Source of the DNA: Alphaproteobacteria bacterium
GTDB lineage: Bacteria > Pseudomonadota > Alphaproteobacteria > UBA7985 > JAUIBT01
Direction: 5' to 3'
Assembly: GCA_030428255.1 (NCBI GenBank)
Contig: JAUIBT010000001.1
Location: forward strand, 124,001 to 188,000
DNA: 64,000 nucleotides
Shown here one piece after another: positions 41,060 through 51,270 of this stretch (its first letter is position 1; each line of letters opens with the position of its first letter). The notes beneath the pieces were generated by a model. It saw nothing but the letters and a program-made list of their open reading frames with translations. It ran no database searches and had not been told where the DNA came from. A program made the translations under genes and the position numbers.

Positions 41060-43156
41060 ATGCTAAACCAAAACCGCAATTCGGACGAACAGCGTAATCT
41101 GTTCTTGGCGCTGGCCCTGACGGCCGTAGTCTTTTTCGTCTGGCAAATCTATTTTGGCCCCAAGCCCGAGCCGACGCTGGACCCTGAGACCGGTGAGGTC
41201 ACTCAGCAGGCCCCCGCCACTGGCCAGACCACAGCTCAAGGCGACGCCTTTGACCAATCGGCCCTTGCCACGGATAACGCAACGCGCGTCGATGTCGGCG
41301 GCATTATTGCCTATGGCGACGATGGCCAAGGTCGCGCGCTGGCTTTGGATGCAAGCCCGCGTGTTGTGATTGACGACCCCTTGGTCGAAGGTTCGATCAA
41401 CCTGGTTGGCGGCTTAATCGACGATGTAACTTTCACCCAGTTCCACGAGACCATCGACAAAACCAGCCCCAACGTTGAGCTGCTGCAGCCTGCGAACCTG
41501 GACAATGCCTATTACGTGGAAATGGGATGGCTGCGCCGCGCTGGTACGGCTGAGACCCCGACCACCAGCCACCTTTGGACGGCAAGCGGCAACACACTGG
41601 CACGCGGCGAGCCCGTTACGCTGAGCCTAACCCTGGATGGCTTGACCTATCAGCGCCGGTTCGACCTGATGGACGACTATCTGATCCAAGTCACCGACAG
41701 CGTGTCTAACGCCAGCAATGCCAGTCTGACGCTGCGCCCCTTTGTGCGCAACAAGCGCGTCGGCCTGGTCCAAACCAGCGGCAACTGGCTGGTTCATGAA
41801 GGCGCGATTGGCTTCGCCAAAGATCGCTTGCACGAGTATGAATATAAGAACCTGTCCGGCGCAGAAGGCCTAACCGAGAGCCTGGATTCTAACGGCGGCT
41901 GGATTGGCTTTACCGACAAGTATTGGCTGTCGTCGGTTATGCCGCTCGATCAAGCCGCGCCTGTTTCGGTGGTCACGCAAGGGCGCGTGGTCAACGGCGT
42001 CCAGGAGTACTCTGCGGGCTATTCCTTCGGTGACTTCGTGCTGGACCCAGGGCAAAGCGCCCAGGTCACCTCGTTGGTCTTCTCAGGCCCCAAGCAAGTT
42101 GGTCGCCTTGACGACTACTCTGAGCGGTTTGGCCTCAAGCAGTTCGATAAAGCCATCGACTACGGCTGGTTCTACTACCTGACCAAGCCCTTTGCCAAAG
42201 CGCTGATCATCCTAGAAAACCTAACAGGAAACTTTGGTGTTGCACTGATCCTGCTGACCATCACGGTCAAGATCCTCTTCTTCCCGCTTGCCTGGCGCTC
42301 CTATATCTCCATGGCCGCCATGCGCCGCCTGGCTCCGCGCATTGCAGAAATTCGCGAAAAATACCCCGAGGACCGCGCCAAGGTCAGCCAAGAAACTATG
42401 GAGCTTTACAAGAAAGAAGGCGCGAACCCTGTTTCTGGCTGTCTGCCCATGCTGTTGCAGATCCCTGTCTTCTTTGCGCTCTATAAGACCCTGTTTGTTA
42501 CCATCGAGATGCGCCACGCCCCCTTCTTTGGCTGGCTACGCGACCTGAGCGCGCCGGACCCCACCACGGTCTTTAACCTGTTTGGCCTGCTGCCCTACAG
42601 CGTACCGGATTTGGGCCTGCTCAACATCCTGTCGATTGGCCTGTTGCCCTTGATCATGGGCGTGACCATGTGGGCGCAGCAAAAGCTGAACCCGCCACCG
42701 GCAGACCCCCAACAGGCGATGATCTTCAACTTCCTGCCGATCATCTTTACCTTCATGTTGGCCAGCTTTCCTGCGGGCTTGGTGCTGTACTGGACGGCCA
42801 ACAACATTCTGACTTTTGGTCAACAGTGGACCATCATGCGCTACGCCGACGCCCACAAGCGCGCTGAGCGCGAGGCGCGCAAAAAGACCAAGGGCGGCGG
42901 CAAGTCAAAGGCCGGCAAGTCCGACGAGCAAGCCGAAGGCGAAAGCGCCGCAGACGCTGCTGCGGTGGTCGTGGCTGAAACGCCCGTCGCTGACCTGGAG
43001 GCGAGCGAGACGAACGCGGCTGCTGAGGTGGCAAACGTTGAGGCAGATACTGGCGACGCCCAGGGCTCCTCAGCACGCGATGCTGCTGAAAAGCTCAGTT
43101 CGGCCGCCAGCAGCAAACGCCGTCGCTCAAGCAAGGGCAAGGGGCGCAAGCGCTGA
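41060..43156 (+). CDS. yidC: Membrane protein insertase YidC with long charged C-terminal tail
   Basis: About 698 residues, considerably longer than typical YidC (540-600). Domains: N-terminal helix, large periplasmic P1 domain (about 40-350), then five core helices including YPEDRAKVSQETMELYKKEG and NPVSGCLPMLLQIPVFFALY. After the last helix comes a ~90-residue Ala/Glu/Lys-rich tail ending in SKRRRSSKGKGRKR. Basic tails on alphaproteobacterial YidC contact the ribosome during co-translational insertion. The ATG at 41060 is preferred to a TTG three codons earlier. The stop overlaps engB by one base. Confidence 0.95.
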   Translation: MLNQNRNSDEQRNLFLALALTAVVFFVWQIYFGPKPEPTLDPETGEVTQQAPATGQTTAQGDAFDQSALATDNATRVDVGGIIAYGDDGQGRALALDASPRVVIDDPLVEGSINLVGGLIDDVTFTQFHETIDKTSPNVELLQPANLDNAYYVEMGWLRRAGTAETPTTSHLWTASGNTLARGEPVTLSLTLDGLTYQRRFDLMDDYLIQVTDSVSNASNASLTLRPFVRNKRVGLVQTSGNWLVHEGAIGFAKDRLHEYEYKNLSGAEGLTESLDSNGGWIGFTDKYWLSSVMPLDQAAPVSVVTQGRVVNGVQEYSAGYSFGDFVLDPGQSAQVTSLVFSGPKQVGRLDDYSERFGLKQFDKAIDYGWFYYLTKPFAKALIILENLTGNFGVALILLTITVKILFFPLAWRSYISMAAMRRLAPRIAEIREKYPEDRAKVSQETMELYKKEGANPVSGCLPMLLQIPVFFALYKTLFVTIEMRHAPFFGWLRDLSAPDPTTVFNLFGLLPYSVPDLGLLNILSIGLLPLIMGVTMWAQQKLNPPPADPQQAMIFNFLPIIFTFMLASFPAGLVLYWTANNILTFGQQWTIMRYADAHKRAEREARKKTKGGGKSKAGKSDEQAEGESAADAAAVVVAETPVADLEASETNAAAEVANVEADTGDAQGSSARDAAEKLSSAASSKRRRSSKGKGRKR

Positions 43157-43848
43157 TGCCTGACCGCCCCACGCCATCACCGGCGGGAGTTGAAGCCAGC
43201 GTCGAGACGCCCCGCTTCCAACCGCCGGAGATCGACTTGCCGGACGGAGAAGCCCTGTTCCGCCGTCCCTGCACCTTCGTAAAGGGTGTGGTGGCGCTGA
43301 ATGGGCTGCCCGAACCGACCCAGCCCGAGGTGGCCTTTGCCGGACGCTCGAACGTCGGCAAATCCAGCTTGATCAACGCGCTGGTCGGGCGGCGGGATTT
43401 GGCGCGCTCCTCGAACACGCCTGGACGAACGCAAGAACTGAACTTCTTTGATCTGGGCGAGGCGATTTGGCTGGTCGATCTGCCCGGCTACGGCTATGCC
43501 AAAGCGCCCAAGGCCAAGGTTGACGCCTGGAACAAGCTGTTGCAGCGCTATCTGTCGGGCCGCCCCAACTTGCAACGAACCTTTATTTTGGTCGATAGCC
43601 GTCACGGCCTAAAAGACCTGGATCGCGAGATGATGGACCGCCTCGACAAAGCGGCCCAGTCGTTTCAGGTAGTCCTGACAAAAATCGACAAAATCAAAGC
43701 AAGCGAACTCGACGATCTGGTGCAGCGCTGTTATGCCGAGGTTAACAAGCACGTCGCGGCCTTCCCGGAAATCTTGCTCACCAGCTCCGAAAAACGCATT
43801 GGCATTGATCGATTGCGCGCGCATATTTCCGCGCTCAGTGAAGCCTAG
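43156..43848 (+). CDS. engB: Ribosome biogenesis GTPase EngB (YihA/YsxC)
   Basis: A 230-residue GTPase for large-subunit assembly. G-motifs are visible: G1 AGRSNVGKSS, G3 LVDLPGYGYA, G4 VLTKIDKI. An N-terminal ~45-residue extension precedes the family start. It overlaps yidC by one base, and argB follows after 59 bp. Confidence 0.95.
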   Translation: MPDRPTPSPAGVEASVETPRFQPPEIDLPDGEALFRRPCTFVKGVVALNGLPEPTQPEVAFAGRSNVGKSSLINALVGRRDLARSSNTPGRTQELNFFDLGEAIWLVDLPGYGYAKAPKAKVDAWNKLLQRYLSGRPNLQRTFILVDSRHGLKDLDREMMDRLDKAAQSFQVVLTKIDKIKASELDDLVQRCYAEVNKHVAAFPEILLTSSEKRIGIDRLRAHISALSEA

Positions 43849-43907
43849 CGCACCCCCGCGCCGCTGCGACCTGCTCGAAGAGACGCCCAACACGAAGGAC
43901 GACGCTC

Positions 43908-44783
43908 ATGCCGCAAAGCGAATACGATGAACTCATGGCCCGCTATCGTGCTGAGGCCAAGGTCTTAAGAGGCGCCCTACCCGACCTTCGCCGCTATTAT
44001 GGCCGCAGCATTGTCATCAAGTTCGGCGGCCACGCCATGACCGACCCCAAGCTGTTCGAGGCCTTTGCAAAGGACATGGTGCTGTTGCGCCAGGTCGGCA
44101 TTCAGCCCATCGTCGTGCATGGTGGCGGACCGCAAATCAACCACATGCTGAACGCCTTGCAGCACGAGGCCAGCTTCATTGATGGCTTGCGGGTCACAGA
44201 CGCGACAACCATGGGCGTGGTTGAAATGGTGCTGAGCGGTCAGGTCAACAAGTCCATCGCGCTGGCCATTAATCGTGCGGGGGGGCGCGCCGTGGGTATC
44301 TCGGGCAAGGACGGGGATTTGGTGCGCGCGGTCAAGGTCCAAGGCACGCAAGACCTGGGATTTGTTGGCGAGCCCGAGTTGGTTAATCCAGCGGTGCTGT
44401 CATCGTTTGAGGCCAGCGGCATTATTCCAGTTATTGCGCCGATTGCCGCCGACGCAGATGGCCAAACCCACAACATCAACGGCGACACCATGGCCGGAGC
44501 CATCGCTTCAGCAGTCGGTGCAGCGCGCCTGTTATTGCTGACCGATGTCATCGGCGTATTGGACAAGCAAGGGCACCTGATGACCGAGATCAAATTGGAT
44601 CAGGTCGAGACCTTGCGTCAAGACGGCACCATCAAGGGCGGCATGATCCCCAAGCTCGAAACCTGCGCCAAGGCCGTTTCCAGCGGCGTCGGTGCGGCGG
44701 TAATCTTGGATGGACGTATCGAAGGTGCGGTGATTGTCGAGCTGTTGTCAAAATCCGGTGCCGGCACCCTGGTCCGCGCCTAA
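43908..44783 (+). CDS. argB: Acetylglutamate kinase
   Basis: A 291-residue amino-acid kinase phosphorylating N-acetylglutamate in arginine synthesis. Motifs are VIKFGGHAM, VVHGGGPQIN, NINGDTMAG and IKGGMIPKLETC. The extra N-terminal helix (MPQSEYDELMARYRAEAKVL) is typical of hexameric, arginine-inhibited enzymes. GAAGGA precedes the ATG. Confidence 0.96.
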   Translation: MPQSEYDELMARYRAEAKVLRGALPDLRRYYGRSIVIKFGGHAMTDPKLFEAFAKDMVLLRQVGIQPIVVHGGGPQINHMLNALQHEASFIDGLRVTDATTMGVVEMVLSGQVNKSIALAINRAGGRAVGISGKDGDLVRAVKVQGTQDLGFVGEPELVNPAVLSSFEASGIIPVIAPIAADADGQTHNINGDTMAGAIASAVGAARLLLLTDVIGVLDKQGHLMTEIKLDQVETLRQDGTIKGGMIPKLETCAKAVSSGVGAAVILDGRIEGAVIVELLSKSGAGTLVRA

Positions 44784-44811
44784 TAGCGATGCCGTCGCTG
44801 GGACTCGCCTG

Positions 44812-45609
44812 TTAGCTTTGATCGAGAGCGGCAAGCTGCTTGCGATCCTTTAGATAGGGCAAGCGATGGCGGGCCTGTTGTACCCGATCCAACTCTAAGC
44901 AGGCCTGCAAAATCTGCGGCGCGCCCTGCGCACGAGCCAATTCGCTGCCATCGGGCGCGATGATGCAACTTGCGCCCAGGTACGACAGATCTGCTTCTTG
45001 ACCCGCATGGTTGGCGTAACACAGAAAAACGCCGCTCTCAAAAGCGCGGGTTGGCATGACGGACCGCGCGACCACGCCCCACTGATCGGTCAGCGCCGTG
45101 GGGACCAAAACCAGGTCGGCCCCCCTGCCCGCCACATGGCGAAAGGTCTCTGGGAATTCGGCATCATAGCAAATCAGCGTCGCGATGCAAAAGCCCTTCA
45201 GGCGGAAGAGCTGACAGCCTTGGCCCTGTGAAAAATGATCGGCCTCGAAACCCGGCGGCAGCAAGAGTTTGCGGTGATGGCCCAACAGGCTGCCGTCCTG
45301 ACCAAAGCAAGCCGCGGCGTTAAAGATCTGATCACCGTCTTGCTCAGCATAACCATAGTGAATCCCCACAGCGAAGCGCTGAGCCAGGTCAGCGATTTGC
45401 TGCGCCCTGGATCCGCCGCAAGGCTCAGCCCACTGGGCAACCTGATCGCCGATCTTATAGCCTGTTAAGAACAACTCAGGCAGTACCAGCAGGTCGGCGC
45501 TCCAAGGTGCGCCTGCCTCCAAGCTCGCTTCAAGCCAGGCCAACCGTTCTTGTGTGCCGACGAGTTCGCCCGGACTCTGCGCCACAGCAAGGGTGAGTGT
45601 CGCGCCCAT
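44812..45609 (-). CDS. Carbon-nitrogen hydrolase (nitrilase superfamily)
   Basis: A 265-residue amidase-type enzyme with the complete Glu-Lys-Cys triad: E45 in LPELFLTG, K114 in HHRKLLLP and C147 in LICYDAEFPE. It hydrolyses a non-peptide C-N bond, such as an amide, carbamoyl or ureido group. Its ATG is three bases after the stop of the M24-family gene, so the two are co-transcribed and probably act on the same compound. It is convergent with argB. Confidence 0.88.
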   Translation of the reverse strand: MGATLTLAVAQSPGELVGTQERLAWLEASLEAGAPWSADLLVLPELFLTGYKIGDQVAQWAEPCGGSRAQQIADLAQRFAVGIHYGYAEQDGDQIFNAAACFGQDGSLLGHHRKLLLPPGFEADHFSQGQGCQLFRLKGFCIATLICYDAEFPETFRHVAGRGADLVLVPTALTDQWGVVARSVMPTRAFESGVFLCYANHAGQEADLSYLGASCIIAPDGSELARAQGAPQILQACLELDRVQQARHRLPYLKDRKQLAALDQS

Positions 45610-45612
45610 GAC

Positions 45613-46770
45613 CTAGCCTTTGCTGAGCAAGATCTGACGCGGATAGTCGGTTAGGTATTCGCAGCCGCTCTCGGTCACGACGATTGAATCGCCAATCCGT
45701 CCCGCGGTCGCGCCGTCCAACGAAATGCCCCCATCAACCGCAAACGTCATGCCCGGTTGCAACACGGTTTTATCGCCCGCCTTCAGCTCCGGGGCCTCCA
45801 GGTAGGAGACGCCGATCGAGCGACCCGTGCGATAGCCGGTCTCAAAGCCGCGCTCTTGATAGACCGCACCCGCAGCCGCAGCCACGTCCTCAGCCAAAAC
45901 GCCCGGTCGAATGGCAGCGATGGCGGCTTGCTGGGCGGCAATGGCGGCTTCTTGCACCCGCTGAGCCTCGTGGGTGACATCGCTGATGTGGAACAAGCGA
46001 TCAAAGCCCAGCTTGTACTGTTTGAATTGCGCCATGTTGCAAAAGCAGAAATAGACCGGATCAAAGCGCTGATAACGGCGAACGCTGGCTCTACGATGAA
46101 CCATCGAGGTCTGCGCACCGCTCTGCAGGATTTGCAGGTTGTGGATCATGGGCGAGACAAAGGCCTCCCAACCGCTGTCGGTCAGGAAGCTGGCCGCTTT
46201 GCGCGAACCTGCTTGGATCACCGCTAGCGCGGATTCGTACTCAGGGGCACCTTCGGCCAAGGAGTCATGCGCGGCTGCCATCATGGCCCCAGCGATTTGC
46301 CCGGCTTGCTTCATGATCTCAATTTCCAGCGGCGACTTGATCACGCGTTGCGCGCCTAGAACCGGCGAGATGTCCTGGAAACGGGCGTTTGGAAAGGCTT
46401 CGTCTAGGTAATTGCGTACCAGGGCTGGAATGTGATTGCGCTCGATCCAGATATCGGCTGCCTTGTTTCCCAGTGCAGCGCCCAAGGCGGCCTGCCAGGA
46501 GCGTGGCCCCACGTCTTCCCAGACCTGGATCTGATCGACCCAGGTCATGGCGCCAACCATTTCTGATTCCATCAAAGGCGTGATGATGGTCGGGGCGGAC
46601 TCAGCCTCGACCACCAACATAGTCGGGCGGCCGAATTCGATCCCCAGATAACCCCAAAAGCCCGCCAGGTAGGCAATCGAGGCTTCGTCGGTGAAGATAG
46701 CACGGGCAATGCCGCGCTGCTGCATACTGTCTTGCAAGCGCTGAGTTCTGGCTTTGGCTTCCTCCAACAT
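45613..46770 (-). CDS. M24 (pita-bread fold) protein lacking the metal ligands, creatinase-like
   Basis: 385 residues: N-terminal creatinase/prolidase domain (about 1-150) and C-terminal pita-bread domain (about 150-380). The five metal ligands of aminopeptidase P-type enzymes look replaced: the Asp positions read C242 and L/G in KLGFDRLF, the His becomes R317 in TGRSIGV, and the two Glu become D346 (AVDGG) and G360 (RIGDSIVVTE). Creatinase is a metal-free member of this fold. A hydrolase for a guanidino, ureido or cyclic amide compound is therefore plausible. AGGGAG precedes the ATG. Paired with the amidase gene. Confidence 0.82.
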   Translation of the reverse strand: MLEEAKARTQRLQDSMQQRGIARAIFTDEASIAYLAGFWGYLGIEFGRPTMLVVEAESAPTIITPLMESEMVGAMTWVDQIQVWEDVGPRSWQAALGAALGNKAADIWIERNHIPALVRNYLDEAFPNARFQDISPVLGAQRVIKSPLEIEIMKQAGQIAGAMMAAAHDSLAEGAPEYESALAVIQAGSRKAASFLTDSGWEAFVSPMIHNLQILQSGAQTSMVHRRASVRRYQRFDPVYFCFCNMAQFKQYKLGFDRLFHISDVTHEAQRVQEAAIAAQQAAIAAIRPGVLAEDVAAAAGAVYQERGFETGYRTGRSIGVSYLEAPELKAGDKTVLQPGMTFAVDGGISLDGATAGRIGDSIVVTESGCEYLTDYPRQILLSKG

Positions 46771-46898
46771 GACCGCATCTCCCTGTCTGCCGTTTCGTTT
46801 CGCCTTGCACTAAGGCACAGCCGCAATCCCACGGCTTTCAGAAACGCGACATAAGCCGGCCCACCTTGGCAGAGGCACAGTTGCCCGCTAGCGAAGGC

Positions 46899-47645
46899 CT
46901 AGATGCAGCGCCCGCCGTCAACCTCCAGGGCGACGCCCGTGATCAGGCTGGCCTCGTCGGAGCAAAGATAAACCGCAGCCATGGCGATGTCTTCAGGCGT
47001 CGAAAGGCGGCCCAGCGGGATTGACTTGCGGAAGGCCTCACGCTTTTCGGGCGTGTCTTCGCCCATAAAAGTCGCCAACAAGGGCGTGTCTCCGGCAACC
47101 GGGCACAGAGCGTTGACGCGAATCTTGCGGTCGGCCAGCTCTATCGCCATGGCCTTGGTCGCTGTGATGACGGCGCCCTTAGAAGCGTTGTACCAACACA
47201 GGCCTGGACGGGGGCGAATGCCTGCGGTTGAGGCAATGTTCAAGATCACGCCAGCGCCATGCTGCTCAAACACCGGCACACAGATTTGGGTCATATGAAA
47301 GATGCCTTTGACATTGACACCAAAGGTCTTGTCGAAGTCCTCTTCGCCCACGTCGGTCATGGGCTGGTTGAGGTGGGAATATCCGGCATTGTTGACCACG
47401 ATATCCAAGCGGCCATGATCAGCCAGAGCGGTCTTGACCAAGTTGGAAATATCCATGCGCGCGGTCACATCGGTACGCACGAAGTTTGCCTTGCTGCCAA
47501 GCTCGCTGGCCAAGGCCTTGCCAGCCTCCTCGTTCAGGTCAGCGATATAGACAGCTGCGCCTTGCTCGACAAAGTGCCGGGCCATACCAGCGCCAAAGCC
47601 CGATGCCGCGCCGGTGATGATCGCTACCTTTTCATCAAGACGCAT
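46899..47645 (-). CDS. Short-chain dehydrogenase/reductase
   Basis: A 248-residue classical SDR with NAD(P) motif TGAASGFGAG (11-20), NNAG (85-88), and catalytic S139, Y152 and K156 in WYNASKG. An acidic residue after strand beta-2 (ADLNEE) suggests NAD rather than NADP. C-terminal ITGVALEVDGG is typical. It lies 128 bp upstream of the M24/amidase pair on the same strand and could belong to that pathway. Substrate unknown. Confidence 0.9.
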   Translation of the reverse strand: MRLDEKVAIITGAASGFGAGMARHFVEQGAAVYIADLNEEAGKALASELGSKANFVRTDVTARMDISNLVKTALADHGRLDIVVNNAGYSHLNQPMTDVGEEDFDKTFGVNVKGIFHMTQICVPVFEQHGAGVILNIASTAGIRPRPGLCWYNASKGAVITATKAMAIELADRKIRVNALCPVAGDTPLLATFMGEDTPEKREAFRKSIPLGRLSTPEDIAMAAVYLCSDEASLITGVALEVDGGRCI

Positions 47646-47724
47646 ACATCAAAGCTCCGCTGGCTTGCAGGGCGATGAGGGCAACAAGAGCCGAGAGGGC
47701 CAGGTAAGACAGGCGTAGGGACAT
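47635..47724 (-). CDS. Possible 29-residue membrane peptide overlapping the SDR start
   Basis: An ATG-initiated frame of 29 codons translating to a single hydrophobic segment (MSLRLSYLALSALVALIALQ, then ASGALMYAS). Its stop overlaps the first 11 bases of the SDR gene, which would allow translational coupling. The Shine-Dalgarno is poor (GAGCAAA only). It may equally be leader sequence without product. The rest of the 410-bp gap up to purS shows nothing I can name. Confidence 0.3.
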   Translation of the reverse strand: MSLRLSYLALSALVALIALQASGALMYAS

Positions 47725-48056
47725 GGGTTTGCTCAGTATTTGCAGAAATGACAGCACTAGACTGGCGGCAAACTTGAGCCGGATTCCAGAACAACATGCC
47801 CCGCTTCCACCTGAGGGCTACAGACTTCACGCCCAAATTGTGCCTACTTTGGCAAAACTTGGATTTCGCCTCCCGTGTGCAACGACCTAGGCGAGCAGCT
47901 CGGCAAGTCGCCTCACCCCTAAGCCGCGACGCCTAGCCAGATGGCTCCGGAAGGGACACTTTGCCCCTGTTTCTGGGCGGGATATCCCGACGCTTAGCCT
48001 TGTCGCCAAGCCCCAGACTGCGTATTGCTGTGCGCCTAGCATACAAGGAGCAAAGC

Positions 48057-48302
48057 ATGCAGGTTCGCGTTACCGTTCGCTTGAAACCCGGCGTCCTCGA
48101 CCCCCAAGGCAAAGCCGTTGAGACCGCTCTGCACACTCTGGGCATGGCTGATCTCAGCGATGTCCGCCAGGGCAAGATCTTCGAATTTGAAGTCGCCACC
48201 GCAAGCGCCGATGAGGCGCGCCGCCAAGCCGAGCAAGCCGCGCAGGCTCTGTTGGCCAATTTGGTGATCGAGGACTTCCATGTAGAGGTTCTGGGCTCGT
48301 GA
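48057..48302 (+). CDS. purS: Phosphoribosylformylglycinamidine synthase subunit PurS
   Basis: An 81-residue small subunit bridging PurQ and PurL in the fourth step of purine synthesis. It begins [20 protein letters not shown], the family start. AAGGAG lies six bases before the ATG. It overlaps purQ by four bases. Confidence 0.95.
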   Translation: MQVRVTVRLKPGVLDPQGKAVETALHTLGMADLSDVRQGKIFEFEVATASADEARRQAEQAAQALLANLVIEDFHVEVLGS

Positions 48303-48988
48303 AGGCAGGCGTTATCGTTTTCCCTGGCTCCAACTGTGACCGCGACGTTGCGGTCGTCTTGGAGGCCGTGACCGGCAGCGCGCCTGCGATGGTGTGGCAT
48401 GGCGACCATGACCTGCCAGAACTCGACCTGATCGTTCTCCCCGGTGGCTTTTCTTACGGCGATTATCTGCGCTGTGGTGCCATGTCGGCCAAGAGCCCGA
48501 TTATGCGCGAAGTCGTCAAAGCGGCCGAGGCTGGCACCGCCGTTCTGGGGATTTGCAATGGCTTCCAGGTCTTGACCGAGGCGGGGCTTTTGCCCGGCGC
48601 TTTGATGCGCAACCGCGACCTGAACTTTATCTGCAAGGATGTCTGGCTGCGGGTTGAGGACTGCGCCTCGCGCTTCACCTTGGGCTATGAGGACGAACAG
48701 CGCATCTTGGTCCCAATCGCCCACCACGACGGCAATTACTACGCCGACGACGCAACGCTGGAGCGGCTGGAAGGCGAAGGCCAAGTGCTGTTCCGCTATG
48801 TCGATGAGCAGGGCGAGGCCAGCAAGGCGGCCAACCCCAACGGCTCGCGCAACAATATCGCCGGTATCCTCAACGCTGACGGCAACGTGCTGGGTATGAT
48901 GCCCCACCCCGAGCGTATGGCTGAAGCCGCCCTTGGTGGCACCGATGGGCGCGTCTTGTTTGAAAGCCTGCTGGACACTCTGAGCTGA
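48299..48988 (+). CDS. purQ: Phosphoribosylformylglycinamidine synthase, glutaminase subunit
   Basis: A 229-residue class I glutaminase. Motifs are [24 protein letters not shown], the nucleophile in GICNGFQVL and the His/Glu in MMPHPERM. The GTG start overlaps the purS stop. It feeds ammonia to PurL, whose gene follows after 79 bp. Confidence 0.95.
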   Translation: MKAGVIVFPGSNCDRDVAVVLEAVTGSAPAMVWHGDHDLPELDLIVLPGGFSYGDYLRCGAMSAKSPIMREVVKAAEAGTAVLGICNGFQVLTEAGLLPGALMRNRDLNFICKDVWLRVEDCASRFTLGYEDEQRILVPIAHHDGNYYADDATLERLEGEGQVLFRYVDEQGEASKAANPNGSRNNIAGILNADGNVLGMMPHPERMAEAALGGTDGRVLFESLLDTLS

Positions 48989-49067
48989 GCCCACAAAGCT
49001 GAACCCAGACCGTTCGCCCTTACTGGAGTGCCCCTTACGGCCTCCCCCGTGATTTGGAACCTGACCC

Positions 49068-51245
49068 ATGTCCCTATACCATCCCGAGACCTCTGCTGAG
49101 ATCGTCGCCGAACATGGCCTCGCGCCCGACGAATACGAAAAAGCCGTCGCGATCATGGGCCGCGCGCCCAACCTTTTGGAGCTGGGTATCTTCTCGGTCA
49201 TGTGGTCCGAGCATTGCTCTTACAAATCGTCTAAGCTGTGGCTCAAGACGCTGCCTACCGAAGGCCCGCAGGTCATCCAAGGCCCCGGCGAGAACGCAGG
49301 CGTTGTTGATATCGGCGACGGCCAGGCCGCAATCTTTAAGATCGAGAGCCACAACCACCCCTCTTTCATTGAGCCCTACCAAGGGGCAGCGACAGGCGTT
49401 GGCGGCATACTGCGCGATGTCTTCACCATGGGCGCGCGCCCTGTGGCCAACCTCAACGCGCTGCGTTTTGGCGCGCCGGACCACCCGCGCACCAAGCACC
49501 TAGTTAAAGGCGTGGTCGCAGGGATCGGCGGCTATGGCAACTGCGTGGGCGTGCCGACCGTTGGCGGTGAGATCAACTTCCACCCCGCCTATAACGGCAA
49601 TTGCCTGGTCAACGCCATGACCGTCGGCCTGGCCGATACCGACAAGATTTTCTACTCCGCTGCCTCTCAGATCGGCGTGCCGGTGGTCTATGTCGGCTCA
49701 AAGACCGGGCGCGATGGTATCCATGGCGCGACCATGGCTTCGACCGAGTTCGACGAGGACAGCGAAGAAAAGCGCCCCACCGTGCAGGTCGGCGATCCCT
49801 TCACCGAAAAGCTGCTGATCGAGGCTTGCCTGGAGCTGATGGCAACCGACGCTATCCTGGCCATTCAGGATATGGGCGCGGCAGGCCTAACCAGCTCTTC
49901 GTTCGAGATGGCCTCTAAGGGCGGCACCGGCGTCGTGCTGGAGCTGGACAAGGTGCCCATGCGCGAAGCAGGCATGACGCCCTACGAGCTCATGCTATCT
50001 GAGAGCCAAGAGCGCATGCTGATGACGCTCAAACCTGGCCGCGAACCCGAGGCACAGGCCATCATGGAAAAGTGGGGCCTGGATTTTGCCGTCGTCGGCA
50101 CCATCACCGACACCGGCCGCATGCAGCTCAAGTGGGACGGCGAGACCGTTGGTGATCTGCCGATTGATCCGCTTGCCCTGGCCTCGCCCGAGTATGACCG
50201 CCCGCACGTCGCTACCCCGGCCCAGCCTGCGGTGACCCTGCCGGAAAGCCAAGACCTGCTGAGTGATTTGGCGACCCTGATTGCCAGCCCCGATCTTTGC
50301 TCGCGCCGTTGGGTCTGGGAGCAGTACGATCATATGGTGATGGGCGATACGATCCAACGCCCGGGCGGTGATGCTGCCGTCGTGCGCGTCCACGGCAGCC
50401 AAAAAGGCCTGGCCATGAGCGTAGATTGCAGCCCGCGTTATTGCCTGGCCGATCCGCAGTCCGGCGGCGCGCAAGCCGTTGCCGAAGGCTTCCGCAACTT
50501 ATCGGCAGTCGGTGCAAAGCCGCTGGCGGTGACAAACAACCTCAACTTCGGCAATCCGCAAAAGCCTGAGATCATGGGCCAACTGGTTGGCGCGGTTCAG
50601 GGCATGGGCGAGGCCTGCAAGGCGCTGGATATGCCCGTCGTTTCGGGCAACGTCAGCCTTTACAACGAGACCGAAGGCCAGGCCATCTTGCCAACCCCGG
50701 TGATTGGCAGCTTGGGCCTGATGGCCGACATCGACCGTATGGCCACCGTTGCGCTGAAGCGCGACGGGGACACGCTGGTTGTGATTGGGCAATCACAGGG
50801 CCACTTGGGGCAATCGCTCTATGCTCGCGAGTGTCACGGCCTGGAAGCCGGACCGGCCCCTGCCATCGACTTGCAGCGCGAGCGCGCCACAGGCGACTTT
50901 GTGCGCGGCTTGATCGAAGAGGGCCTGGTCGACACCTGTCACGACGTGTCAGATGGTGGCTTGCTGGTTGCAGTGGCTGAGATGGCCATCGCAGGTGACA
51001 AGGGCGTCGCCATCGTCAGCGCAGAGACCTCGACCGCCTTCTGGTACGGCGAAGAGCAAGCACGCTATGTGGTGGCGCTGCCCGACGCGGCGGTGGTTCA
51101 AGAGCGCGCCAAGGCGGCGGGCATCCCGGTCCACATCCTGGCGCGCGTCGAAGGCGACGCCATCACCTTGCCATCTGGCCAGATAGTCGCGACACGCGAT
51201 CTGCGCTCGAAATTTGAAGGCGGCTTGCCCACATTGCTGGCTTAG
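49068..51245 (+). CDS. purL: Phosphoribosylformylglycinamidine synthase subunit PurL (small form)
   Basis: The 725-residue ATP-dependent synthetase subunit (PurL of the PurSQL type). Markers are [38 protein letters not shown] and [11 protein letters not shown]. The protein is full-length. A PCuAC gene follows 25 bp later but is functionally unrelated. Confidence 0.97.
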   Translation: MSLYHPETSAEIVAEHGLAPDEYEKAVAIMGRAPNLLELGIFSVMWSEHCSYKSSKLWLKTLPTEGPQVIQGPGENAGVVDIGDGQAAIFKIESHNHPSFIEPYQGAATGVGGILRDVFTMGARPVANLNALRFGAPDHPRTKHLVKGVVAGIGGYGNCVGVPTVGGEINFHPAYNGNCLVNAMTVGLADTDKIFYSAASQIGVPVVYVGSKTGRDGIHGATMASTEFDEDSEEKRPTVQVGDPFTEKLLIEACLELMATDAILAIQDMGAAGLTSSSFEMASKGGTGVVLELDKVPMREAGMTPYELMLSESQERMLMTLKPGREPEAQAIMEKWGLDFAVVGTITDTGRMQLKWDGETVGDLPIDPLALASPEYDRPHVATPAQPAVTLPESQDLLSDLATLIASPDLCSRRWVWEQYDHMVMGDTIQRPGGDAAVVRVHGSQKGLAMSVDCSPRYCLADPQSGGAQAVAEGFRNLSAVGAKPLAVTNNLNFGNPQKPEIMGQLVGAVQGMGEACKALDMPVVSGNVSLYNETEGQAILPTPVIGSLGLMADIDRMATVALKRDGDTLVVIGQSQGHLGQSLYARECHGLEAGPAPAIDLQRERATGDFVRGLIEEGLVDTCHDVSDGGLLVAVAEMAIAGDKGVAIVSAETSTAFWYGEEQARYVVALPDAAVVQERAKAAGIPVHILARVEGDAITLPSGQIVATRDLRSKFEGGLPTLLA

Positions 51246-51270
51246 GTCTTAAAACAGAAAGCAGGCAACT

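Noticed and set aside
47933-49201. A 422-codon open frame on the minus strand opposite purS and purQ
   Set aside because: It is antisense to two clear purine genes and its translation resembles no family; it arises from the codon bias of the real genes.
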